Shown: positions 48,220-59,962 of the stretch, one piece after another
Position numbering within the stretch: the first letter of the stretch is position 1
Layout: every line of letters begins with the position of its first letter
Source of the DNA: Clavelina lepadiformis
Lineage: Eukaryota > Chordata > Ascidiacea > Aplousobranchia > Clavelinidae
Direction of reading: 5' to 3'
Length of the DNA: 64,000 nucleotides
Assembly (NCBI RefSeq): GCF_947623445.1
Contig: NC_135244.1
Coordinates: forward strand, 6,386,001-6,450,000
Notes under the pieces: generated by a model
What the model was told of the DNA's origin: nothing
Database searches by the model: none
What the model saw: only the letters and a program-made list of their open reading frames with translations
Translations under genes and position numbers: made by a program

Positions 48220-51200
48220 ATGGATCAGCCACACAAGTGGGTGTTGGCAGAAGCCATCCACAGCATGTATCAGGTTAGTATATTTTATTCAACTTCAGTC
48301 TAGTTTTCATTGGCATTAAGACTTGTCTTATGGATTAATAGGTAAAAAAGGTCACCTAAGGCAGGAGCACAACAAGATAACAGACCAATTCAGTTTAAAT
48401 CAAATTATAAAACCCAAAACACTTTTACTTTAGATTATGAAATCAAAATTTAGCAACTGTCATTTTACACATGGTTGGAAAGGAACCATAAAATTGCTAG
48501 CCAATAATGTCTGAAGTGGACTTTATCCTGTTTTTAACACCTATGTGTCTGTCATATTTATGTCAGTCTGAAGGTAACTGACTAATTTGGACTAAGCGAT
48601 GTTTAATTGTCTGCATTCAGTTTTTTGTGATGAAGGCACAGAGAGGCACTCTGCGGCGTGTGTTCTTTTTCTTTATGCTTCTGGATAGTATATGCTTGCT
48701 TTAGTGTAGTGTAACAATTAACATGTACTATATATGTCACAAAGCTTATAGCATTTTATAGTTTTTATTATTACATTGTCTTAAATAATTTTAATTAATT
48801 TTAGTCTTATTCACCTGTCATGGTTAAAGTCACATGGTCGAAGGTTATGTGCACAACAGCAATTATTAGATTGTGATTTCATAATATAAACAACGTTTTA
48901 TTTTTTTTCGGTTTATAGCTTTACTCCTTCATCCATATGCTTGTTTGCATATGCAGAAACTGAAGATTTTGCTAAGCAATATATATTTTTACAAAAACAC
49001 ACTGACAGATTTGAGTGTATTAACGCTTCAACTTTGTCGTTTAAGCTGTGATCGTGATGATGTCTGTGCTAACAGACATACTTATAGGCACCTAACCACA
49101 GCATGACTGAATGACGTCATAGCACACCCTGGAATAAAGGAAAATCATAAACCTGATGATGACACTTATCATTGCGACTTTTGTGCAAATATGTATTTTA
49201 ATTTTAGGGTTGTCTGTTTCCACATAGGCTAACTCTGTTGCGGTTGTCAGTTGTAAGTTATAATATGTTAGCAATCGTGGCCCCAATCAGATACCTTTCT
49301 CCAGTCTCTCAGAATACTTTCCACACATTTTTTTAATACTAAACCTGCACTAGACTATTGTTACGTATAGATATTTTACTGAACTTTCAGGCATCTATTG
49401 GTGAAGACAAACGAGTATCATTTCATAATAAACACAACCCTGTCTTTGTTTTACTTGTGTATGTCCAATGTAGGTTTCCTGCACCACTGACACAAGTTTT
49501 TGGAGATGCTTTGTAAGACTTTAGCTGTAGTCTTTTTCCCTTATTTTTCATGCTCCCTGAGTCCGTTGTAATGTCACAACAGTGTGCAAAAATGATGTAC
49601 CATATCTATATGAAAGAAACCACTTGTGATATTGCTTTTGACCAAAAAGATTTTAATTGTAACAATACAATTAGCAATTATGTTCTGGAAACATTAAAAC
49701 AACAATGTTGTTGTATACATTATGGCTTACACATGCTGTATTGTGGTGCTGGACACATTTTTTACTCTTGTGTTCGCCTCTTGTGAAGTTTTCCTATAAT
49801 GACTGTCTACGAAACAATGATATATATTTATTACTTATATAAAAAGGGACAAATATCAATTTTGTATATATGACATCCTGATCCATTATGCACTTAGGCT
49901 CCCCTTTACCACTTAATTCTGGAAGTACTTCTTGTGATCTGGATCCTACGGTTGCTGTTCTCGAAAAGCTACAGGATACAAGATAGAGTCCCTCTTACAA
50001 AATCTGAAAAGGAAGCTTTAGTAATGGATTGGACTCCTGAACCATTAGTTCCTCCATTGGATAAAACTCTTTCTGAGGCAGTCCCCTATCGGGCTGTGAA
50101 TGGGTATTTATGCCAGTGTGAATAATTTTGGATCATTTACCCTCATGTTTACATGCTTAGCACTTAATCTCAGATATTCATTGCAAGCATAATTCCTTTT
50201 TATTTAAACCAATCTTTTAGTCAACCTGGAAAAAATGTTGAAGTTGATGGCCGATTGTGTCTTAATATGGCGTCATTAAATTTTCTTGGCCTTTTGGGAA
50301 ATCTTCGCATTGAAAAACAAGCAACACAAAGTATCAAAAAATATGGTGTGGGTTCTTGTGGACCAAGGGCTTTTTATGGAACTGTTGGTAAGCAACCAAA
50401 TTCAATGTAGCCACTGACCCAGTGTGTAGTTTTACAAATTGAGTAAATTTTAAGTGACTAAATCACTCATTTTAACAAATTCACCAAAATAATGCTATTT
50501 ATATTTGCTACAGATGTTCATGTGGAACTCGAGGAAAAATTAGCAAAGTTTATAAAAAGTGAACGTGCAATTATATATTCCTATGGATTCGCCAGTATCG
50601 CTAGCGCTATACCTGCTTATGCCAAGCGAGGAGATATCATCTTTGCGTAAGGTTACTTTAGGAATAAAGTATCATGTAGTAACTGCTTAGAAGTTTATTA
50701 AGAGTTAAGTTTTCTGCAGGGATGAAGGTGTCTGTTTTGCAATCCAGAAAGGGTTACAGGCTTCAAGAAGCAAAATTATATACTTTAAACACAATGATAT
50801 GAGAGATTTGGAAGAAAAATTAAAACACCAAGAACAGCTTGACAAAAAGGTTTGCTTGGCAATATGTATAAGTTACCACATGTAATATATGCTTTTATGC
50901 TAGTACAAGTACAATATATTCCAATCAGCCAAAGTATAACTGCTCAATGTTTACTCCTATTTATTGATATGTTTTGTGCAGGATTCTAAGAAAGCATCGG
51001 TTACTCGCAAATTTATGGTTGTTGAAGGGCTGTACATGAACAGCGGTCAAATTTGTGATCTGCCCAAGTTGGTTGAACTGAAATACAAATACAAAGTCCG
51101 TCTTTTTGTAGAAGAATCTTTGTCCTTTGGCATTCTTGGTGAGCATGGAAGAGGCATAACAGAGCATTTTAATATCCCAGTAAGTAACATTTTACAATAA

Positions 51201-52498
51201 ACAGCAGACATTTTCACTAATCATAAATAATTCGGTTACTTTGCAAATGATGGGTTTATCAGTATTTCCAACTTTGATCACTGCGATTAGATTGGCAAAG
51301 TAGATATGATCAGTGGTAGCCTGGAGTATGCATTAGCATCATCTGGTGGCTTTTGTTGTGGCCGAGCGTATGTGATCGACCATCAAAGATTATCAGGACA
51401 AGGATACGTGTTTTCTGCTTCCCTGCCACCGTTTCTTGCCACAGCAGCGATGGAGGCGCTTGATATAATGCATGAAAACGCAGGTGAAACAAAAAATACT
51501 TTTATATGCAGAACGAACACAGAAGCTTATTCAGTAGAAAACATAGTTTATTGATTATATTTATTGTAATGCTTTTTTATTGTATATTTTCTGTTGTCTT
51601 GGCTTTAATGTTCGTTCTGTGTACGAATTAAAACTCCCAACATTTTGTTTCTATGTGTCCTAAGTGTCCAAAAATACATTATATATGTGCAAGGCGCATT
51701 CATTGTCTGAGCATGAAAACAATTAGGTAAATTTTAAAGCATGTTATGCTGTAAGATCTTGTTCACATTTGCAAAAGCTTACTTTTCATTACAGATATGC
51801 TTAAGGAGTTAAAATACAAAGGAAGGAAAATGCAACAACTTCTTAATGGGTAGCTTATCTTTCACTAACAAAAAAAACGACTTTCAGTCAAAGTTATTAT
51901 CCAATTATTGTAAATTTAACTTAAACGGTTGATCTTCCTCCATGTCTTATTTTTATCGATAGTTGATTCTTGTTCTGTTGCTTGTAACACGCACAGTTAA
52001 TTTGTCATCAGCATCCCAGGCATTGAACTGGTTGGCTATCCAGACTCACCTGCATTTCATCTCAGGAGAAAAGATCCAGTATCTTTCAAAGAAGACCTGC
52101 AGTTTTTGCAGGATATTGTGAATAAGGTTGTATGAAAACAATGGCTCAGTAAACTTCTGTATAGACTATAGAATATAAAATTGAAATCAAGCTGCAAAAA
52201 CAATGATATTTAAAGGTGGAAAGTCGCAGTGGTTATGCTGTGAATAAAATTAAAACTGTCCATTATTCGAGCAAATTTTTCTGAATTTTAATCCATACAA
52301 ACGCAAGTAAAAATGTTCAAACCTCATTATAATTTGCAGTGCTCAAAAAATGATCTGTGTCTCACCATTGCTGGTAGATTGAAAGATGAAGAGTTAAATT
52401 CTAACTGGCCACCAAGCATCAGAGTGGCTGTCACTGTGAAAATATCAGACGAGGAACTAGAAAGGGCAGCAAATATTATCAGAGATGCTACAGTTTAA
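48220..52498 (+). CDS. SPTLC1: Serine palmitoyltransferase subunit 1, tandem copy 2, 10 exons
   Basis: Exons: 48220-48273, 49898-50103, 50221-50387, 50514-50646, 50720-50849, 50982-51179, 51291-51483, 51795-51849, 52012-52126, 52340-52498; all GT-AG; 469 aa. Exon lengths equal those of the other copies except for a shorter last exon. It keeps the N-terminal membrane segment (about residues 22-39) and the aminotransferase fold of this non-catalytic subunit. The loop [20 protein letters not shown] is identical in most positions to vertebrate SPTLC1, closer than copies 1 or 3. By contrast exon 3 is more diverged: [17 protein letters not shown], with Ser before Cys133 and Val for the usual Phe. 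No PLP lysine, as expected. It lies 9.2 kb after copy 1 and 1.65 kb before copy 3, same strand. It could be the ancestral-type copy or a specialised form; expression data would decide. Confidence 0.94.
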
Positions 52499-54150
52499 TA
52501 CCTATACTTTTAATAACTAGTCTTGTAGCTGTGCATCATAGAACAAAGTTGAATGCATTAATATATTCTTTATAACTTGTTGCACATATCTTTTCAGTGA
52601 ACACGCTGGTTGCTGATGCTAACTCTTGCACTATTAAATGTGCTGTTTACATCTGCAAAATTTTCTTTTCAACTCATACTGTAAAATTAAGAACGTCAAA
52701 CACACCAAACAATATTTTCTAATTTTTTTCCTTACCTCTTTCTTCATGATGGTTGAGTCAAAATTTAGCAAAATATCATAATCACCTTAATATAAATCAG
52801 CATTCTTTTGTTTAACAATTTCATGCTTCAAATATTTTGTGGCTATGTTAGTTTCGAGATCAAATGTGTTTTGTAGGATAATGCAGATGGATTCATATAT
52901 ATATCCTATATAGGTACTACAGTAGCTCGTACTTGGCTTATGTTTTTTGTGTAGTTATTGTGCTTTAAGGTTGCTGTTTATTACATAAATCATATTGCCC
53001 ATAAGTTTGCAATAAAGCTTGTTTTGCATGATTTTTCTACTTAATGACATATTAAGTCGTACTGATATTGCTTTGGTAATTGCAGAGTCTGCTACTTTTT
53101 GTGGAAATGTAATAATGCATAATATTTGTCATACAACTCAACCTTTGCTTTATCATATATAATGTATAAAATTTACATATTTTACTATAGTTTTGATTAT
53201 TGCAAAGAATTATTTATTTTACGATTCTTAGTGATTATTGCAGTTACTGTTGTTTAAAAAGATTAAATTCAACGTTTTTGTTGCTGTTTGTTTTACGTTT
53301 GTAACTTTCCTCTTTCTTTCCATTAATTCACAATGTTCAATCAAATTTTGCTGAATTTGTTTTATGAATAGCTTTACGTTGTCATGAATTAAATTATTCA
53401 AGTGAATACATTATCCCTATACTGATTAATGTTTGTGAATCGAAGTTCTTTAAAATAACACCATATATGCACTATGAGTGTGTTTCTTAATTTAAATCAT
53501 CATGCATTTTATTTTGTACTCATTGCAGTAAAGAGTACTGTGTTACAATTGTTGCTTGCAGTGTAGCATATGGCATAAATAAGTCTGTCTAGAATTGTGC
53601 TGCTCACCGAGATGAAATTGCTGCCAATAAGCTCATGATGTTGTTTTAGCCATTGATCCTCGTAATAAACATTTCAGTAACATTTCACATTATTCGTCCA
53701 TTTGCTCTCCTTTTTGTGTCAGTGATTTTATTTTGATTTAATTTTGATTGATACTTGAGTTGAGTTTTTTTGTTAATGCCGTGTTGCAAAATTTATTTAT
53801 TAAGTCGAACTGTGCAAGCTATTTGTGTAACAATTTAGTTAAGCTGCATATGTACCTAATCAAAATTCTGCCGTACTATTTCCTGTTGTCATTAATGTTT
53901 TGTTCATGGTTTATTGCGCAAATTGAGTTATATAACATGTTCATTATGACTCTGCTAGCAGTCATTTTTTGTGTGTTTCCTGTATGGCTTAGTCTTAGTT
54001 TATTGCGTCTAATTTACTGCATCTAATTTGCCTTGCTGTAAAATGATGGAAAGGTTTTAGCATGTAACAATTATTTTCATTTCAGTGTAATTGTTAGTTT
54101 GTTAATTATTTTAATTTGTACATATTGCTTCTTTGTTTGTTTGATATAAA
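52499..54150. other. Intergenic region between SPTLC1 copies 2 and 3
   Basis: A 1.65 kb T-rich interval that must hold the end of copy 2 and the promoter of copy 3. A perfect AATAAA at 53011-53016, about 510 bases after the copy 2 stop, is a candidate poly(A) signal. The 92-codon frame at 53748-54026 is hydrophobic, low-complexity and not supported as a gene. Confidence 0.55.
53011..53016 (+). terminator. Candidate poly(A) signal of SPTLC1 copy 2
   Basis: Perfect AATAAA about 510 bases downstream of the copy 2 stop codon and followed by TTGTTTTG-like sequence. Only position supports it. Confidence 0.35.
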
Positions 54151-57100
54151 ATGGAAATGGATAAACCTTGGATTGTGGCTGAAGCCATTCAATCTGCGCT
54201 TCAGGTATTCTATTTAATCAAATATATAAATAATTTTATATATAATTTCATAATCCTTTCAAAATGTTGGCATATGACAAATAAATTTTGTCAAATGTCT
54301 TACTCAATCGTATATTTTTGTTTTAGTTTTTGTTAGCTCGTGCAATTGTTTTGGCTGATTATTGTCTTTATTTTGATACATTTTAGCGTATCAATAGAAT
54401 GTAAGGGATACTAGAAATGTGTTGGTTATTACAAGAGGTCTATGTGTTTCAGGCTCCCTTTTATCACTTCATTCTTGAGGGTCTCTTGGTGATTTGGATT
54501 TTACGTTTAATATTTTCAAAAAGTTACAAGATTCACCAAAAAGAAACCTTAACAAAAAAAGAAAAGGAAGAATTAGTAGGTTCTTGGCAACCAGAACCAC
54601 TTGTACCACCTTTGGAGAAAACTTTAGCTAAAACCAGACCTTATCGGCTAGTTAGTGGGTAAGTGATGTATGAAATTTAAAAAACTAACATAACAACTAA
54701 CAACAACTCCATTTGACGTTAGTGGTTATGATTTTGCTTTCATTAATGTGTAGATTATATTAATACCAACAGTTTAAACTTTTTTTAGACAAGTGGGAAA
54801 GAATATTGTCGTTGATGGTTATAAATGCAAAAATTTTGCTTCCATGAACTTTCTTGGTCTAGTCGGCAACAAAAGAGTGGAAGAAAAGATAGAGAAATGT
54901 ATTCGTACTTACGGTGTGGGTACATGTGGACCAAGAGGATTTTATGGCACTTTTGGTTGGTACATTTTCCCAGTATCCCACTAAATGTCGACATGATTTT
55001 GTAAATTATGTCATTGGTTTATATGTGATAAGTTAAATACCCAACAAACGTTTGTTTGTTTATAGATGTCCATTTAGAATTGGAAGAGAGAATAGCAAAA
55101 TTTATTGGTGCCGAAGAAGCACTGATTTATTCTTACGGATTTGCAACCATCGCTAGTGCAATTCCTGCTTATGCAAAAAGAGGAGATATCATATTTGTGT
55201 AACGACTTTCAGTTTTCCGCGTTTACGTAGCACTGTTCAGAAGTAAAAGAAAATGTTTGCTTTACTTTTTACAGGGACGAAGCCGTTTGCTTTGCCATTC
55301 AAAAAGGCTTACAAGCATCTAGAAGCAAAATAGTTTATTTCAAACACAATGATATGAATGATTTGGAAGATAAACTTATAGAACAGGAGAAGATTGATAA
55401 AAAAGTTAGTTTGTGTTTTGCCCATTATTTGTCAAGCACTGCACATGTAGACTGTCTGGGCCAATTTATCTTAAACAATTTATAACCTGCTTTACTTTAG
55501 CCTTAATAATGCATAATTTGAACTTCTTTGATATATTTTAAAAATTTCCAGAATCCCAAGAAGGCGGCAGTCATCAGAAAATTCATGGTTGTGGAAGGGA
55601 TTTACATGAACACCGGTCAAATTTGTGACTTGCCTAAACTTGTAGAGTTTAAATTTAAGTACAAAGTAAGACTTTTTGTTGAAGAATCTCTCTCATTTGG
55701 TGTTCTTGGGGATCATGGTCGAGGTGTTACTGAACACTTCAATATTCCGGTAAATTTTGTTTATAATGTGGTTAGGAAAATTTTTTGGTAAATTTTGTTG
55801 TGTATGTTATATGAACAAGTTTCTAGTGTTTTTGATGCCCGGGTTAGACTATAAATTTGCAACTAACCATTCTCGTCACCAAGGACAGCGAATACTTACC
55901 AGACACTTGCAATTGAACAATTGTTTCGCAGATGGTACGAATACTTAAGTTCTCCTTTTAATGTTATTTAACTGAAAATCTATTTGATATTTTCAACAAT
56001 AATTTTTACACCAGCATTTTTGATACACATGCAGTTTGTACAAGTTCGTAACATAGAAGCATGTTTTAAAAATTTTTAAGTTTAGTTTCCAAGAAAGTCA
56101 ATGGTTGCAATTGGGAACCATTAATTTCCACAGTAGTTGCCGTTTTTATTTATTTACCAATGTGTAATGTGCTGCAAGAAATGTGTCAAAAGCAGATGCG
56201 AATGTTTGGTCACTTGTGTTCTATACATTATATAAACTATTAAAACTGGATGTTGTTGCCTTTGAAGTCATGATAGTGACAATAAACACATTTTCAGGTG
56301 TCAAAACTAGATTTGGTGGTCGCCTGCATGGAATATTCACTTGCATCAGTGGGTGGATTTTGTTGTGGTCGCCACTATGTTGTAGGTCACCAGCGCCTGT
56401 CCGGCATGGGGTATGTTTTCTCTGCTTCTTTACCCTCTCTTCTTGCAAGAGCCGCGATCGAAGGATTGAATATCAGTGAAGAAAACCCAGGTAGAAAACA
56501 TTTAACTTGTCTTGTTGGCATTGCATTGTCAGGTTGTGGCTTGTCAAATTCCTTGCATGAGCATGGTAGAGTCTATCTTTGTCAAAAGGTGAAAAATATG
56601 AACAAGTTTAAACCTATATAAAACAGTTATTTTAAAAACTATTTCATGATCGTAACCAGCAATTACTTGTAATTCTTGTGTTGTTGAATGCTGTAAACAT
56701 TATCTTGTTTTCACATATTCACGCTTGTTTTATTTTATAGTATTTCATTGATGTCATTTCTGTTTTAAAAATATCTGTTTCAGATATTTTTGCTCAGCTA
56801 AGGCAAAAAGCTGCCTTCTTGCAAGACCTTCTGAAAGGGTATGTTGCGTACATTGAAAATTAACCATGTTTGCTGCACACAATATTCGCATATCATTACC
56901 GTATCAGTTTGTCTGCTGCAGTGTATGCCAACTATTATCAATTAAACTTAATCGTTATTGATTGATACTTACCAATAGTTTCTTGTTATATTTACTGACT
57001 TTCAATGCTTATCAATCATGTCTATTTTAAGAATAAAAGGAATTGAGCTTGTTGGTTATCCTGAATCGCCATGCTTCCATCTTCGAAGACTGCATCCTGT

Positions 57101-57714
57101 CACTCCAGAAAAAGACTTAAAATTTCTCCACGATGTCGTTGATAAGGTATTTTAGTTTGATATAAAATAAGAATATCGAGTCCCTTAGTATTAATTTAAT
57201 AGTATACTAACTTCGTGATGTAATGGTGAACGTGACGGACTCGCAGTTAAATGTTCCAGCCTTGAAACTTGGGCACACTGACTGTTGTAATGCTGTTTGG
57301 CAAGGCAATGATGGCCTTTCCTGTTCAACAGTGCCAAATTAAATCTAACCAAAATATGCATCCATCAGGAAATGCTTGCAGCTCCGTCTTGAGTTGTTAC
57401 TAGTGGTGTATCATGACTAAGTTTAAATCACGTAGAGAATACCCTTATTCTTATACAAACTTTGCAATGTCTTACCGTACAACATTCACCTATGAACATG
57501 ACAATAACCTCTCGCTCGTCATCTTGTACAGTGCATGAAAAACGGAATTTGCATCACTGTTGCGAGTCGATTGAAAGAGGAGTTTCTATCCGAGTGGCCA
57601 GCAAGTATTCGTATTGCGGTGTCGGTGGAAATGTCGGAGGAAGATTTGGACGAGGCGGCTCGAGTGATACGTCATGCTGTTGAAGAGGCTTGCAATAAAT
57701 GTAAAGGATCATAA
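54151..57714 (+). CDS. SPTLC1: Serine palmitoyltransferase subunit 1, tandem copy 3, 10 exons
   Basis: Exons: 54151-54204, 54453-54658, 54789-54955, 55066-55198, 55275-55404, 55552-55749, 56298-56490, 56784-56838, 57032-57146, 57532-57714; all GT-AG; 477 aa. Exon lengths and phases are identical to copy 1, and the protein is its close sister. It has a membrane segment (about residues 22-39), [18 protein letters not shown] with Cys133, [15 protein letters not shown] as in vertebrates, [16 protein letters not shown] and [19 protein letters not shown]. No PLP lysine. Exon 6 and the first bases of the following intron are nearly identical to copy 1, more than neighbouring exons are. Intron 2 uses a normal GT donor where copy 1 has GC. 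The last exon is unusually G-rich compared with copy 1, raising its GC. It is the most compact of the three (3.6 kb) and looks fully functional. Confidence 0.94.
57215..57340. repeat. Possible tRNA-derived SINE fragment
   Basis: Within intron 9 of SPTLC1 copy 3, the words TAATGGTGAACGTGACGGAC and TTGAAACTTGGGCAC are arranged like the A and B boxes of a tRNA-related SINE head. The B box is degenerate and no tail or target duplication is evident. Confidence 0.3.
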
Positions 57715-59962
57715 AGACTTGAGCTGAAATGAACGCCTGAATTGAAAAAATCTCCTTAAATGTTGTATTAGTAGAATGTGTGTTTGTTTTTAGATCAGAT
57801 GCAGGGAGAAAAATTATAACAATTGTGTTTTTGCTTTTATTTTGTCGCTCTTATGTAGAATGGAATCTATTAACCTGTGTGATTAACTGATTTTTTTAAC
57901 TGTTTGTATTCACAATAACACTTATGCACATAAATGCGTGTAGTGTCAATGTTGAACTGTGTTAATCCTTGCTTAACTAGCTGAATTAGTTGTGTTTTAG
58001 ATTTTTACTCATATTTGACGTTATTAGTTTCGTACATCATGCATTGTTGAACTAAACATCTTTGTAAATGTGTTAGTTGTTTTTTAATCGTGTCTATGTA
58101 ACATTTATTTTTAAAAATTTTTAATGCAGTTTTTATAACTCACGAAGTTATGCAACGTCCAGGCCCAGTTTCGTCCAGTTTCAGGCCCAGGTTGCAGTCG
58201 TAAATTTATTACGTGTATTTGTTGTTTGGTATACAGTATCTGTGGTGTGGAAGGCGATATAATCTTGTTTGTTCCATTATAATTTCTTGCTTATCAACGT
58301 AATTGCACAGAAATGTTGCAAGTCAAAAAATTGAGTTGTTAGAAGCAAAATCGACACAATTATCTTTTGGCCAATGCCGCCTACTTTTTTCCGGCTTTTC
58401 TTGTTTTTTTTTCTCGTTTTTAACCTTTAAAGTCACCAAACAATTACTGTACAATCACCGTTTGAGGTATATTTTAACGTTTTTTGTAGTGAGATGATGT
58501 TCAAGGCTTGATTGGTACTCCTGACGTGTTTGAGTTGCAAGTATTTGCTGCCTTCCTTACAAGAAAGGCTTTTTACCAATGTTGGTAATAAGATGTGTTT
58601 AAAAGAATAGGTACCTACTAACTTTTCATGTAAACTGAAATCTGTATTCAGTAGTAACAATGAGCTTGACGGAGTTCCCGTATATATATTTTTTGTGTGT
58701 ATGTAAGTGCCGGTGCATTGCACTCATTAATTACGTTTTGTCTGTCTAACAGCAAAGAATCTCTAATACAATGAAATCAGGCTCTGTGTTGTTTTTGCTG
58801 TGTCTACCTGATCCTTCGAGGCGGTTACCAGTACAACGTCCTTAAAAAAATTTCCGATTGGTTTTCCTTGTTAGCTAATGAAAGGAAACTTAGCTAGTCG
58901 AAAATTAATGCATGTCTATATGCATGAGAAACGCAGTCTTGTAATGTAGTTTTAGCAAATGCACCCAAAGTTCATGACATGGCGCAATAACTTGTAGCCT
59001 ATGTTTAATGTTTATACTATATTTGTTTCTTCTCTTAAAATAAAATCAAATGTTAATGAAAACCTTAATTCGTTTCGTAAATGTTTTTATTGTATAAGGT
59101 TTACTGTTCTTCATAAATTTAACCTTCAAATTAGATCTTCAGTTCTCCCATCCGTCGATATATTTAAGTAACATTATTTATCAGTACAGTACTGGTGTTT
59201 GCTCGAGTCTTCCACTCACGCGATGTCCCGCGAATCTATTCGGTTTTGGATTCATATGGTTTTCAAGGCCGCTGCCTGGGTAAAATTTTTTCAGGGCAAT
59301 TGTGTCAAGCATGCCGCCGAAAAATACGTTAAATGTAGTTTAGCTCCAAAAATGTCTTGAGAGAGAATTCCAGAAAATTTACGAAGGCAAGTACCTCATT
59401 TGCCTCCATGTAGCTATGGCCTAGGTCCCTCCACTTTTCAGGTAATTTTCGATGTAAGATGTACGTGTCTATTAGCCTATATTTCGTACCATTGATGGGC
59501 CTATGACTACCTGTATTGACGGGTATTGAGTCAATTGCATATGTAAAATAAATACTGTATTATTATTATTCATTAATGCTGAACTGGTAATTTTGTTGGC
59601 CCATACTGTTTTAATGACTTTTGTGTGCGCGGCACTAATAGTTAGTGGCCTCTGTGACTTGACTATCTGACTCCATTTTCGCCTTCTGTATATAATTTAT
59701 ATCATCTAATTGCAAGTCTGTTACATGCGTAATGGCCGACTTTTGTTTTTTTATCAATTATGACGAAAAAAATGACATATTCAGGTAATATAAGCATATT
59801 TTTCTTGATGAATATAATAAAGCAACAGCGTTAATGGTTCAACAGTTATTTAATCTCTGCCTCCATATGTCTTCCATGCACAGCTGTCATCGGCATATTT
59901 TTTTAGTTATTTACGCTAACATAGACTTGTAAAGATCTTCATCCGCTTCCTTCAGTGACAGG
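57715..59962. other. Gene-free stretch after SPTLC1 copy 3
   Basis: About 2.2 kb, mostly T-rich, including the 3' untranslated part of copy 3. The section at about 59225-59420 shares an ordered set of words with 41395-41580 (for example GTCAAG, AGAATTC.A.AAAATTTACG, CATGTAGCTA.GG) and is a dispersed repeat. No coding exon supported. Confidence 0.5.

Noticed and set aside
53748..54026. 92-codon membrane-like frame between SPTLC1 copies 2 and 3
   Set aside because: Leu/Phe/Ile-rich because the DNA is T-rich; no motif and it sits in the likely promoter of copy 3.
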